A stretch of DNA of 64,000 nt from Camelimonas fluminis. Its GTDB lineage: Bacteria > Pseudomonadota > Alphaproteobacteria > Rhizobiales > Beijerinckiaceae. The notes under the pieces are model-generated. The model ran no database searches, was not told where the DNA came from, and saw only the letters and a program-made list of their open reading frames with translations. Within the stretch, counting starts at the first letter, position 1. The number at the start of each line of letters is the position of its first letter. Position numbers and translations under genes: made by a program. Positions 25,095 to 33,374 of the stretch are shown here, piece after piece. The stretch spans positions 1 to 64,000 of the forward strand of contig NZ_BNCG01000010.1 in the NCBI RefSeq assembly GCF_014656355.1. The letters are read 5' to 3'.

Positions 25095-26620
25095 TGGAGG
25101 GGCTGCTTGGCGGTTTCGCCACCGTCTTCCAGCCGGCGACGCTGATGTACTGCTTCATCGGCGTGTTTCTCGGCACCGTCGTCGGCATCCTGCCTGGCCT
25201 CGGTCCGCTCACCACCATCGCCCTGCTGTTGCCCATCACCTACAAGATGGACGTCACCTCGGCCATCATCATGCTGTCGGGCATTTATTATGGCGTGGCC
25301 TACGGCGGCACCATCACGTCAGTGCTGATGCGCATACCCGGCGAGGCCTCGTCCGTCGTCACCTGCCTTGATGGCTATGAGATGGCGCGCAAGGGCCGCG
25401 CCGGCGCGGCGCTGGGCATCGCCGCCATCGGCTCGTTCGTCGCCGGCACCATCGGCGTCGTCGCGGTTTCCTACCTGTCGCCGCCGCTGTCGCGTTGGGT
25501 GCTGGCTTTCGGGCCGGCGGAATACGCCATGGTGATGCTGGCGGGCCTGTCGCTGGTCACCTACTTCTCCAGCGGCTCGCGGCTCAAGGCGCTGCTGATG
25601 GCCGGTTTCGGCCTGTTGCTGGGCACTGTCGGCTCCGATCCGCTGGCGGCGACGCCGCGCCTGACCTTCGGCGTGTTCCATCTCACCGGCGGCATCGATC
25701 TGGCGCCGCTGGCCATCGGCCTGTTCGGCATCTCCGAAGTGCTGTCGATGGTGCTGCGCAAGAAAGAAAAGATGCAGGTGCTGGCGCCGCCATCCTCGCT
25801 GCTCGGCTTCATGCCAAACCGGGAGGAAGCGCGGCGCTCGGTCGGGCCCGTGGCGCGCGGCACGGTGTTGGGCTTCATCGTCGGCCTCATTCCCGGCGGC
25901 GGCGCGGTGCTGGCCACCTTCCTGTCCTATGCCGTGGAAAAGAAGCTGTCGAAGCATCCCGAGCAATTCGGCAAGGGCGCCGTCGAGGGTCTCGCGGGAC
26001 CGGAGTCCGCCAACAATTCGGGAACGGCTGGCGCGTTCGTGCCGCTGCTGTGCATGGGCGTGCCGGCCAACGCCATCACGGCGCTGCTGCTCGGCGCCTT
26101 CATGATCCACGGCGTTGCGCCTGGCCCGACGATCATGGAGCGGCAGCCGGAGCTGTTCTGGGGCGTGATCGCCAGCATGTACGTGGGCAACGTCATGCTG
26201 CTGATCCTCAACCTGCCGCTGGTGGGGCTGTTCGTGAAAATCCTCGACGTGCCCCGCGCCTGGCTGGCGCCGATCATCCTTACCGTCTGCCTGATCGGCG
26301 TCTACTCCACCAACAGCGCCGCCATGGACGTGCTGCTCGCCGTGATGTTTGGCGTCATCGGCTACATCCTGCGGCGCTATGGCTACGATCTGGGCATCGT
26401 CATTCTCGCCTATGTGCTGGGCGTGATCTTCGAACGCTCGGTGCGCCAGGCGCTGGCGATCTCGGACGGCGACCTGGGCATCTTCGTTTCCAGCCCGCTG
26501 ACCATCACCTTCGCGGTGATCACCGCCGTGTTGGTGGGCCTGGCCTTCGTGCCCAGAAAGCGCGCGCCAGGGCCAGCGGACGCCGCCATCGCCGCGGCGG
26601 AAGTCTCGCAGGTCAAATAA
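25094..26620 (+). CDS. tctA: tripartite tricarboxylate transporter large membrane subunit
   Basis: A 508-residue TctA permease with about 12 transmembrane helices. The two inverted-repeat signature regions are visible: GTVVGILPGLGPLTTIALLL near the N-terminus and GFIVGLIPGGGAVLATFLSY in the middle. It forms the sodium- or proton-driven channel of the transporter. Standard length for the family. Followed by a long perfect hairpin. Confidence 0.92.
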   Translation: MEGLLGGFATVFQPATLMYCFIGVFLGTVVGILPGLGPLTTIALLLPITYKMDVTSAIIMLSGIYYGVAYGGTITSVLMRIPGEASSVVTCLDGYEMARKGRAGAALGIAAIGSFVAGTIGVVAVSYLSPPLSRWVLAFGPAEYAMVMLAGLSLVTYFSSGSRLKALLMAGFGLLLGTVGSDPLAATPRLTFGVFHLTGGIDLAPLAIGLFGISEVLSMVLRKKEKMQVLAPPSSLLGFMPNREEARRSVGPVARGTVLGFIVGLIPGGGAVLATFLSYAVEKKLSKHPEQFGKGAVEGLAGPESANNSGTAGAFVPLLCMGVPANAITALLLGAFMIHGVAPGPTIMERQPELFWGVIASMYVGNVMLLILNLPLVGLFVKILDVPRAWLAPIILTVCLIGVYSTNSAAMDVLLAVMFGVIGYILRRYGYDLGIVILAYVLGVIFERSVRQALAISDGDLGIFVSSPLTITFAVITAVLVGLAFVPRKRAPGPADAAIAAAEVSQVK

Positions 26621-26647
26621 ACGGGCCGGAAACGTCCAGCGTGGACA

Positions 26648-26691
26648 CGACAGGGCGGCGCGCTCCTTCCGGGGGGCGCGCCGCCCTGTCG
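26648..26691 (+). terminator. perfect 16-bp hairpin after the tct operon
   Basis: CGACAGGGCGGCGCGC and its exact complement enclose a 12-base loop, 28 bases after the tctA stop. No T-tract follows, so it may be a processing or protective hairpin as well as a terminator. Confidence 0.7.
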
Positions 26692-26801
26692 CTGGCGCAC
26701 TTCCAGTGAAATCCGGCCGGCTGGAGGGTCCATCTCTTTCTGGTATTCATGCATTTCTTTCACGAAAGTGGATTGCACTTTTCGTTAAAATGCTTTTCGT
26801 A

Positions 26802-27137
26802 TCAAAGCGGTATCCCGGCGATCTGCGCCCGCCAGAACGCCGCGCGCTCCTTCAACTGCGCGTCGCGCGCCCAGTTCTCGTCGCATGGCTCCAGCCGCTC
26901 CAGCACCTCGAATGTAAAGGCGTCGGCGCCATGCGCCCGCCACGCCGCCTGCAGGGTCCGGTTCGGGTGGGCGCCCTGGCCGAGTGTAAACCAGATGCGG
27001 TTCTTCACGCGGTCCACGTCCGGCCAGCCGCTGATCCACGCCTCGCCGCTCGCAGCGCATCGCACCGCGAAAATTCCGGCGTCGACATCGCGTTTCTTCC
27101 AGGCCTCGATCGCCTGCTTCCTGTCCTGTGCGCTCAT
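26802..27137 (-). CDS. GIY-YIG nuclease family protein
   Basis: A 111-residue protein with a degenerate GIY-YIG start: AGIFAVRCAASGEAWISG, where the GIY and YIG tripeptides read GIF and WIS. The conserved arginine could be in NRIWFTLGQG, and a glutamate in TFEVLERLE fits the metal-binding glutamate position. This short subgroup is common in alphaproteobacteria. Whether it still cuts DNA is uncertain. It is divergent from the DUF2239 gene. Confidence 0.75.
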   Translation of the reverse strand: MSAQDRKQAIEAWKKRDVDAGIFAVRCAASGEAWISGWPDVDRVKNRIWFTLGQGAHPNRTLQAAWRAHGADAFTFEVLERLEPCDENWARDAQLKERAAFWRAQIAGIPL

Positions 27138-27193
27138 GCCGTCGCCTCCTGTCGCCGCATCATGCCCGCTCCGGGTGAAAGCGGCCTTGCGTT

Positions 27194-27217
27194 CTATTAT
27201 TATACGGGTATAAATAG
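27194..27217. promoter_or_regulatory. AT-rich near-palindrome in divergent promoter region
   Basis: CTATTATTATACGGGTATAA followed by ATAG is nearly self-complementary around GTATAC-like arms. It lies about 30 bases before the DUF2239 start and 57 bases before the GIY-YIG start, in the only AT-rich stretch of the region. Operator or overlapping divergent promoters are likely. Confidence 0.4.
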
Positions 27218-27245
27218 CGCAATATTTTTATCTGGGTAAAATTTG

Positions 27246-27797
27246 ATGAGCGATGACAGCGAGAATTCGTGCACGGCGTTCGCCGGCCCCCGCCTGCTCT
27301 GCGCCGGCCCGCTGCCCGAGGTGGCGGCGCGGGTTCGCGAGGCATGGCGGACCAACCCGGCGGAAACCGTACTGACCTTCAGCGACAGCACGGGAAAGCT
27401 GGTGGACATCGACCCGCGCGGCGACGGCGACATCGCCAGCGAAGCGCCGAAACGCGGGCGCGGCCGGCCGAAGCTCGGGGTGGAGCCGCGCGAGGTGACG
27501 CTGCTGCCGCGCCATTGGGACTGGCTGGCGCGTCAGCCAGGCGGGGCCTCCGCCACCCTGCGCCGGCTGGTCGACGCCGCGCGCAAACAGGCTGGCGCCA
27601 GCGACGATGCGCGGGCGCGGCGCGAGGCGGCCTATGCGTTCATGAGCGCCATGGCCGGCGATCTGCCAGAGTATGAGGAAGCGATCCGCGCCCTGTTCGC
27701 CGGCAATGAGGCCGGGCTGCGGGCGCGCAGCAGCGGCTGGCCAGCGGACATCGCCGCGCACGCCCTGCGCCTCGCCGGCCATGACGCCGGCCCCTGA
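27246..27797 (+). CDS. DUF2239 family protein
   Basis: A 183-residue cytoplasmic protein of the DUF2239 family. Visible blocks are ETVLTFSDSTGKLVDIDPRG, the basic linker KRGRGRPKLGVEPREVTLL, PRHWDWLARQPGGASATLRRL, and the C-terminal YAFMSAMAGDLPEYEEAIRA. The GRP-type linker (RGRGRPK) resembles an AT-hook and could contact DNA; the function is unknown. The ATG at 27246 is preferred over the TTG just before it. Confidence 0.8.
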   Translation: MSDDSENSCTAFAGPRLLCAGPLPEVAARVREAWRTNPAETVLTFSDSTGKLVDIDPRGDGDIASEAPKRGRGRPKLGVEPREVTLLPRHWDWLARQPGGASATLRRLVDAARKQAGASDDARARREAAYAFMSAMAGDLPEYEEAIRALFAGNEAGLRARSSGWPADIAAHALRLAGHDAGP

Positions 27798-27800
27798 GCC

Positions 27801-27840
27801 TGGAGGAAATCCGTTCATCCTGCCGCGGATTTTCGCTCCA
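27801..27840. repeat. small intergenic hairpin repeat, copy 2
   Basis: GGAGGAAATCCG pairs with CGGATTTTCGCTCC around TTCATCCTGCCG. The middle and right arm match the copy at 23181-23217 (TCAxCCTG ... TTTCGCTCCA). It lies immediately after the DUF2239 stop. Confidence 0.55.
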
Positions 27841-27950
27841 TGCCTTTCAACTGCCCGCCTCAACGCCAACCGGCGTCCCCATCGCGGCGGGACGCCTGAG
27901 GCGTCTGCCCCATGCAGGCGCCAGCCTCCAGTGGAGCACCCGGCGTCGGG

Positions 27951-28739
27951 CTATTTCGTCGTGTAGCCGCCGTTCACCAAAATCGTCTGGCCGGTCATCC
28001 ACCAGCCGTCCGAAACGAGGAAACGGATCCACGGCGCAATGTCTTCGATATGGGTCAGCCCGGTCGGAGTGAATTTCGACAGGGCGGCGGCGGTCTTGTG
28101 ATAGGCCACCGCGTCTGCCCCCTCGGCCGGGTAGAAGAACGGCGTATCCATGGGGCCGGGGCCGATGGCGGTCACCGAGATTCCGCGCTCGCCAAACTCT
28201 TTCGAGGCTGCCCGGGTGAAGTGCTCCACCGGCGCCTTGGTTCCGGCGTAGCTGGAATAGAACGGCGTGTAGGCGCCGAGCAGCGACGTCACCAGCGTGC
28301 AGATCTTGCCATTGTCATTCACATGCCGGCCTGCTTCCTTCAGAAAGAAGAAGGCTGCCTTGGCGTTGACGTCGCTCATCCCGTCATATTCAGCCTCGGT
28401 GATCTCCACCATTGGCTTCTTCAGCACCTTGCCGACCGTGTTGATGGCGATGTCCGGACGCCCCACCGCTGCGACAGCATCGGCGAACAGTTTCGCCACC
28501 GCGTCGGCGGTCGTCAGATCCGCCTGCAACGCCACCGCTTGCGCGCCTGCCGCGCGCACCTCCGCCACGGTGGCGTCCGCATCCGGCCTTGAACTGGCGC
28601 TGTTGTAATGGATGACGATGGCCCGCGCGCCATGCGCCGCCAGATCGCGGGCGACAAGTCCGCCCAAGTTCTTGGCGCCGCCAGCGATGAGGACGGTTTT
28701 CCCGCGAATGCCGTGATCTGTCGTTGCAGAACTGGTCAT
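27951..28739 (-). CDS. short-chain dehydrogenase/reductase
   Basis: A 262-residue SDR. The cofactor motif reads GGAKNLGG (canonical TGxxxGxG), the NNAG motif reads NTVG, and the catalytic triad is S in VTSLLGAY, with YAGTK supplying Tyr and Lys. The position after strand 2 (IHYNSASS) suggests NADP preference. The start at 28739 has GGAGACC upstream. It is divergent from a LysR gene, which probably controls it through the operator at 28825-28855. Substrate unknown. Confidence 0.85.
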   Translation of the reverse strand: MTSSATTDHGIRGKTVLIAGGAKNLGGLVARDLAAHGARAIVIHYNSASSRPDADATVAEVRAAGAQAVALQADLTTADAVAKLFADAVAAVGRPDIAINTVGKVLKKPMVEITEAEYDGMSDVNAKAAFFFLKEAGRHVNDNGKICTLVTSLLGAYTPFYSSYAGTKAPVEHFTRAASKEFGERGISVTAIGPGPMDTPFFYPAEGADAVAYHKTAAALSKFTPTGLTHIEDIAPWIRFLVSDGWWMTGQTILVNGGYTTK

Positions 28740-28824
28740 GACCCGGTCTCCAGACAATGCGCGGCCGCGTCGCGCCGCCGCTTCCCTGATCACAACCTAA
28801 GCGTCCGCATTGTCAGATAAACCT

Positions 28825-28855
28825 GTCCATTCTGACATCAGCTGTCAGAATGGAC
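28825..28855. promoter_or_regulatory. 13-bp perfect inverted repeat between SDR and LysR genes
   Basis: GTCCATTCTGACA at 28825-28837 and TGTCAGAATGGAC at 28843-28855 are exact complements with a 5-base centre. A further half-site TTGTCAGA occurs at 28810-28817. Placement between divergent genes fits the recognition site of the LysR regulator. Confidence 0.65.
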
Positions 28856-28878
28856 GAACAATCTGAACGGAGGCGCCC

Positions 28879-29811
28879 GTGGACCGCATCGACCGGTTCC
28901 GCATTTTTACCCGGGTGGTTGAGGCTGGCGGCTTCATGCGGGCGGCGCAATCGCTTGGCCTGCCGCGCTCTTCCGTTTCCGCCGCCGTGCTCGGACTGGA
29001 AGCGCGTCTCGGCGCGCGTCTGCTGCACCGCACCACACGAAAGGTCTCGCTGACCCAGGACGGGCGAATTTTTTACGAACGCTGCCTGCAACTGCTGGCG
29101 GACGTGGCCGAAGTGGAAGACCTGTTCCGGCCGTCCGCCGCCGGACCCACTGGCACATTGCGGATTGACGCGCCAGGCCGCATTGGCCGTCTGGTGATTG
29201 CCCCCGCCCTTCCCGAATTTCTGGACCGCTATCCTGGCGTCAACATCGAACTGGGCGTCACCGACCGGGCGGTGGACCTGATCGCCGACAGCGTCGATTG
29301 CGTCGTCCGGGTCGGCCCGCAGCGTGACTCCGGTCTTGTCGCCCGCCCCATTGGCGAGTTGCCGCTGGTCAATGTGGCGAGCCCGGCATATCTGGCGCGT
29401 CATGGCGTTCCGGAGACGCCGGCCGACCTGGAAAATCACTTCGCGGTGAATTACGCCTCGCCATCGGGCGGTCGCGTGGAGCCGTGGGAGTGGATCGACA
29501 ATGGCGTCGGGCGCGTCCGCCCCATGGCGGCGCGCGTCACCGTCAACAACGCCGAGGCTTCCATAGCCTGCTGCCTGGCGGGCCTCGGGTTGATCCAGAT
29601 TCCGGCCTATGACGTGGCGCGTTGCCTGGAGACGGGCGAGTTGGTCGAGGTGATGCCGGCCTGGCGGCCCGCCCCCTTGCCCATCATGCTGCTTTATCCC
29701 GACCGACGTCACGCGCCGCATCGCCTGCGGCTGTTTGCGGACTGGCTCGTGGCGTTGCTCAGGCAGCAGACGCTGCCGCCCCCAGCTTCGCCGCGGACGA
29801 CGCGCCCCTGA
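28879..29811 (+). CDS. LysR family transcriptional regulator
   Basis: A 310-residue LTTR. The N-terminal helix-turn-helix is at residues about 15-60 (GFMRAAQSLGLPRSSVSAAV and HRTTRKVSLTQDG), followed by the periplasmic-binding-protein-like effector domain. It resembles the subgroup that often controls divergent SDR genes. The start is a GTG with CGGAGG upstream. It should bind the inverted repeat at 28825-28855 and regulate the SDR gene and itself. Confidence 0.88.
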   Translation: MDRIDRFRIFTRVVEAGGFMRAAQSLGLPRSSVSAAVLGLEARLGARLLHRTTRKVSLTQDGRIFYERCLQLLADVAEVEDLFRPSAAGPTGTLRIDAPGRIGRLVIAPALPEFLDRYPGVNIELGVTDRAVDLIADSVDCVVRVGPQRDSGLVARPIGELPLVNVASPAYLARHGVPETPADLENHFAVNYASPSGGRVEPWEWIDNGVGRVRPMAARVTVNNAEASIACCLAGLGLIQIPAYDVARCLETGELVEVMPAWRPAPLPIMLLYPDRRHAPHRLRLFADWLVALLRQQTLPPPASPRTTRP

Positions 29812-29853
29812 CAGGCTGGCAAACGCGGCTTCGCTTCAACGCGGGCATGATCG

Positions 29854-30933
29854 TTAACTGGCCAGCTTCTCCGCCGGGGCCTCAATGGTTATGGCCAGGC
29901 CGGTCGCCTGCCAGTCGCGCGTGACCCTGGCGCCAAGCGCCACGGCCAACCCCTGTTCAAGGCGGCTGCCAAAACCGGCGGCTCCCCGGGTCTCCGCGAC
30001 AGGCCCGCCCTGCTCGCGCCACAACAGGCGCACCACATCGGCCGCCACGACGATCTGCAGGTTGAGGAAGCCCACGGGCGTGGACAGCGCGCCATATTTG
30101 GCCGCATTGGTGGCCAGCTCGTGCAACAGGAGCGCAAGGTTTGTCAGGGCCCTGGGGCCGACAGGCGGGTTGTCGCCCGAAACGACAATGCGGTCAGCGC
30201 TCTGATAGGGCTCCAGAATGATCTGGAGAAGGGACTGCAGATCGGTGGCGCTTTTTTCCCGCCCGTCGTCTCGCCAGGCCGTCATGGTGATGTCGTGCGC
30301 GCGGGCGAGCGCGGCCAGGCGCGCCTGGATGATTTGCGGAGCCTCGGCCGGATCGCGCGCGGAGCGCACGCTGAAGGATACGATCGCCGTGGCGAGGGCA
30401 AACAGGTTCTTCACCCGGTGATGCATCTCCCCCAGCAGCAACTGCTGCTGCTCCTGGGCCATCCGCCGCTCGGTGATGTCGCGGGCGATCTTGGATGCGC
30501 CGACAATGGCCCCATGCCGGTTGCGAATGGGCGAAATCGTCAGGGAAATATCGACAAGCGTTCCATCCTTGCGGCGGCGCACCGTTTCGAAGTGCTCGAA
30601 GCGCTCGCCAGCGCGGATGCCGGCCAGGATGCGCGGCTCCTCGTCCAGGCGGTCCTCCGGGATCAGCATGGTCACGGGTCGGCCGACGGCTTCTTCAGGG
30701 GTGTAGCCGAACAGGCGCGTCGCGCCGCCGTTCCAGCTGCGGATCACCCCGTCGAGATCCTTGCTGATGATGGCGTCGTCCGACCCCTCGATGATCCCGG
30801 CGAGCCAGTCGCGCGGGTCTGGCGCGTCGGGCTGGTCGCTCCCGTCGGTGAACAGCGTCGGCGCGTAGCGCATGGCGCGCAAGGTCAGCCCACCGGCGTC
30901 CGTGTGCGCCATTCCCTTTGCCGGATCCGCCAT
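29854..30933 (-). CDS. PAS-domain HWE-type sensor histidine kinase
   Basis: A 359-residue cytoplasmic kinase. A PAS domain spans about residues 45-165 ([20 protein letters not shown] to ARDITERR). The phosphoacceptor histidine is in [17 protein letters not shown], the N-box in [15 protein letters not shown], and the family W-x-E signature in LLWREQGGP, which identifies the HWE group. The start at 30933 is chosen; ORF remains open to 31005. Kinases of this group are typical of alphaproteobacterial light, oxygen or general stress signalling. No partner regulator is adjacent. Confidence 0.88.
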   Translation of the reverse strand: MADPAKGMAHTDAGGLTLRAMRYAPTLFTDGSDQPDAPDPRDWLAGIIEGSDDAIISKDLDGVIRSWNGGATRLFGYTPEEAVGRPVTMLIPEDRLDEEPRILAGIRAGERFEHFETVRRRKDGTLVDISLTISPIRNRHGAIVGASKIARDITERRMAQEQQQLLLGEMHHRVKNLFALATAIVSFSVRSARDPAEAPQIIQARLAALARAHDITMTAWRDDGREKSATDLQSLLQIILEPYQSADRIVVSGDNPPVGPRALTNLALLLHELATNAAKYGALSTPVGFLNLQIVVAADVVRLLWREQGGPVAETRGAAGFGSRLEQGLAVALGARVTRDWQATGLAITIEAPAEKLAS

Positions 30934-31182
30934 GCCAGAGCCCTTTCGTGGTTTTATTGCTCCGGCCGGTTTCCGTGCTCCGGCCTTCAGGGCCGACATT
31001 GCCACAGGGGCTGCGGAGGCGCGATGCCTAAAAATGCGCGACAGCTTTTGGCATGCAGCCAGGACACGGCTATCCGCCGTCCGGCGCCGTCAAAACACAG
31101 GCCCCGGGAGCCTGCTGTTGACGCGCAGTCTGAAACCGTTCCAGGCTTGCCGGAAACGGGAGACAACGCGGGGAGGCGACAC

Positions 31183-31938
31183 ATGGGCGACATCATCACG
31201 CTGGCGGCTGATCTGGAGCGACTGCTGAAACTGCGCAGCAATGTGTTTGGCATGCAGATGTTCGAGCGACGCGAGGATATGGAAGCGATTCCACGCATCC
31301 GCCGCCCCAAGGCGGTGCACGCCCTCGACCAGCTCGTCGGCCAGGCGGCGCGCCTTGGCTGGACTGTCGGGGTGACGGCCGAAGATCTGGTTGGCGCCCA
31401 GTGCCGCGCCGTGGTTGGCCTTGGCGGCGCCAAGACCGACGAATGGCGCTCCGGCCGTCACATGCAGGGCGTCTGGTTCGAAACCGAGGCCGACAGTTCC
31501 GCTCACCAGGCCGCCATGCATTGCGTGCCGGACGGCCGCTATGAAGCGCTCGCTGTCGGGCCATTGTCGTCGGGGCGGCTGGCCAACCCGGATATCGTGC
31601 TGTTCTACGCCACCCCCGGCGCCATGATGTATCTGATCAACGGCATGCAATGGTCTGGATACAAGCGCTTCGACTGGAGCGTCGTCGGCGAAAGCGCCTG
31701 CGCCGACTCCTGGGGGCGGGCGTTGACCACCCGCCAGCCCAGCCTGTCGATCCCCTGCTTCGCCGAGCGGCGTTATGGCGGCGTGGAAGACAATGAGATG
31801 CTGATGGCGTCGCCGCCGGAGCCGATGGAAGCGGCGGTGCGCGGCATGAACGCGCTCGCCAGGAACGGCTTTCGCTACCCCTTCCCGCAATATGGCATCC
31901 AGCAGGACGTCCGGGCCGGCATGGCGGTGAGCTACTGA
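31183..31938 (+). CDS. DUF169 family protein
   Basis: A 251-residue DUF169 protein, a family often found near methanogenic or anaerobic enzymes and of unknown function. Visible family blocks are ALDQLVGQAARLGWTVGVTA, CRAVVGLGG, the PDIVLFYATPGAMMYLING segment and SLSIPCFAERRYGG. Cysteines in these blocks (C at about 73 and 193) might bind a metal or cofactor. The GGGGAGG ribosome site fixes the ATG at 31183. Confidence 0.8.
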   Translation: MGDIITLAADLERLLKLRSNVFGMQMFERREDMEAIPRIRRPKAVHALDQLVGQAARLGWTVGVTAEDLVGAQCRAVVGLGGAKTDEWRSGRHMQGVWFETEADSSAHQAAMHCVPDGRYEALAVGPLSSGRLANPDIVLFYATPGAMMYLINGMQWSGYKRFDWSVVGESACADSWGRALTTRQPSLSIPCFAERRYGGVEDNEMLMASPPEPMEAAVRGMNALARNGFRYPFPQYGIQQDVRAGMAVSY

Positions 31939-32091
31939 CGACATTTCGGGCCGGACCGTTTTCGCCGCATTCGGCTGCATAAGTCGGCGGCGGCGCCTGC
32001 CCGCGCCGTCCTGACAGGAGGCCTTCCGAATGTTGCCGCTCCTGTCACGGAAACATTCCGCCGCGCGGGCAACGGCGCCGCTCCAGACATC

Positions 32092-32820
32092 TTGCCCGCG
32101 AAAGGTCGCCGTTTGCACCAGCCCCACAATCCTGGCCGCCGCGGCGGCGGTCTCGCCCTGTCCGCCGCCGGCCTGCTCCTCGTCAGCTTTCTGATCGGCT
32201 GGCTGGCGCTCGGCGGCGCCAGCGTCACGTGGGAGGCGGGCATTCTGCGGGCGCTCCGCCAGCCGGACAATCCTGCCCTGGGCGTGGGTCCGTCGGGAAC
32301 CGCGGTCGGGTTCTGGCTGGTTTCGTTCCTCGGGTCCTACGCCTGGCTTTCGGCCATGGCGGCCGCCGGCTGCGCCTTTCTGGCGGCGACCGGCCGGCGC
32401 CGTCTTGCGCTTGCCGTGCTGTGCGCCGTGGCCAGCGCCATCCTGGCCGCGCTGGCGTTGAAGGTGCTGGCGGGGCGCCCCCGTCCCGAAGTGGTTCCGC
32501 ATCTTGGCGGTTTTACCGGCGCCAGCTTTCCCAGCAGCCACGCCATGCTCAGCATCGCCGTTTACGGAACGCTGGCCGTCGCCCTCGCCGCCAGCCGCAC
32601 GTCGCGCTGGCTGGCGTGCCTTGCAGCCATTGCGCTCGCCGCCGTCATCGGTTTTTCCCGCCTGTATCTGGGCGTGCACTGGCCAACCGACGTCCTTGCC
32701 GGCTGGTGCCTTGGCGGCGCATGGCTCCTTGGCTTCACGTGGTTCTGCGGACCATCCGGCGCCGGTCGCGCCAGGACGCCGCCGCGCCGCGACCATGCGC
32801 CGCCACAGCAACCCGGCTGA
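32092..32820 (+). CDS. PAP2-family membrane phosphatase
   Basis: A protein of about 242 residues with five to six transmembrane helices. The lipid-phosphatase signature is complete: KVLAGRPRP (motif 1), PSSHAM (motif 2) and SRLYLGVHWPTDVLAG (motif 3), with the catalytic histidines in motifs 2 and 3. Such enzymes dephosphorylate undecaprenyl diphosphate or phosphatidic/phosphatidylglycerol phosphates on the periplasmic face. The start is uncertain: a TTG at 32092, with a later TTG at 32113 possible, and no ATG fits. Confidence 0.82.
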   Translation: MPAKGRRLHQPHNPGRRGGGLALSAAGLLLVSFLIGWLALGGASVTWEAGILRALRQPDNPALGVGPSGTAVGFWLVSFLGSYAWLSAMAAAGCAFLAATGRRRLALAVLCAVASAILAALALKVLAGRPRPEVVPHLGGFTGASFPSSHAMLSIAVYGTLAVALAASRTSRWLACLAAIALAAVIGFSRLYLGVHWPTDVLAGWCLGGAWLLGFTWFCGPSGAGRARTPPRRDHAPPQQPG

Positions 32821-32895
32821 GATGCGACGCGGGTATGGCGCATTCGCCCGGTTGCGCTTATGGTGCGCGCCGGTTCGATGAACAGGGATGCAGCT

Positions 32896-33138
32896 ATGGC
32901 CGACCACGGGACGCCACACTTCCAGAACGACGCCGGCGTTCAGGTGATCGAGGTCGGTTCGCGCGAATTCATGTGCATTGGCGCCCGGCCGCCATTCGAT
33001 CACCCGCACATCTTTATCGACATGGGCGGCGAGAACGAAGCGGTGTGCAGCTATTGCTCCACCCTTTACCGTTTCAATCCGGCCCTGAAGGCGGGCGCCT
33101 GTCTGCCGAAGGAATGCGCCTGGGAAGCCGCCGCCTGA
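32896..33138 (+). CDS. zinc-finger domain protein (NDUFS6-like)
   Basis: An 80-residue protein with the zinc-finger pattern of the mitochondrial complex I accessory subunit family: CIGARPPFDHPHIFIDMG then AVCSYCSTLY. The ligands would be Cys, His and two Cys. In alphaproteobacteria this small protein is widely conserved and may help complex I assembly, though it is encoded away from the nuo genes. The ATG at 32896 is the best start. Confidence 0.85.
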   Translation: MADHGTPHFQNDAGVQVIEVGSREFMCIGARPPFDHPHIFIDMGGENEAVCSYCSTLYRFNPALKAGACLPKECAWEAAA

Positions 33139-33154
33139 AGGCGCCAGCGTCCGT

Positions 33155-33199
33155 GTCCGCATAAACGTCCGCATAAACGACGGCGCCTTGCGGCGCCGT
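33155..33199 (+). terminator. tandem 12-bp repeat followed by a terminator-like hairpin
   Basis: GTCCGCATAAAC occurs twice head to tail at 33155-33166 and 33167-33178, followed by ACGGCGCC (33180-33187) pairing with GGCGCCGT (33192-33199) and a short T-run. It should end transcription of the zinc-finger gene. Confidence 0.6.
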
Positions 33200-33374
33200 T
33201 TCGCATTGTCCTCCGCGCGCCGTCTCCCCTGGTTTCGACGCAATTCCAGGCACAGAACGGGCCGCGTTGCATTTTTCCGCGAGGCAGCCATAGCCGGACG
33301 GACCATGCGTCAGACCACGCGGGCAGAGCACGATCCGGCCCGGCCGGATCGCCCGGTTCCCGAACGGAAGATTC

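Noticed and set aside
33155-33178. Possible CRISPR-like direct repeat
   Set aside because: Only two adjacent 12-bp units without spacers; it is a simple tandem duplication.
31090-33306. 738-residue open frame on the minus strand
   Set aside because: High GC leaves long antisense frames. It is opposite the DUF169, PAP2 and zinc-finger genes and is composed of arginine- and glycine-rich shadow sequence.
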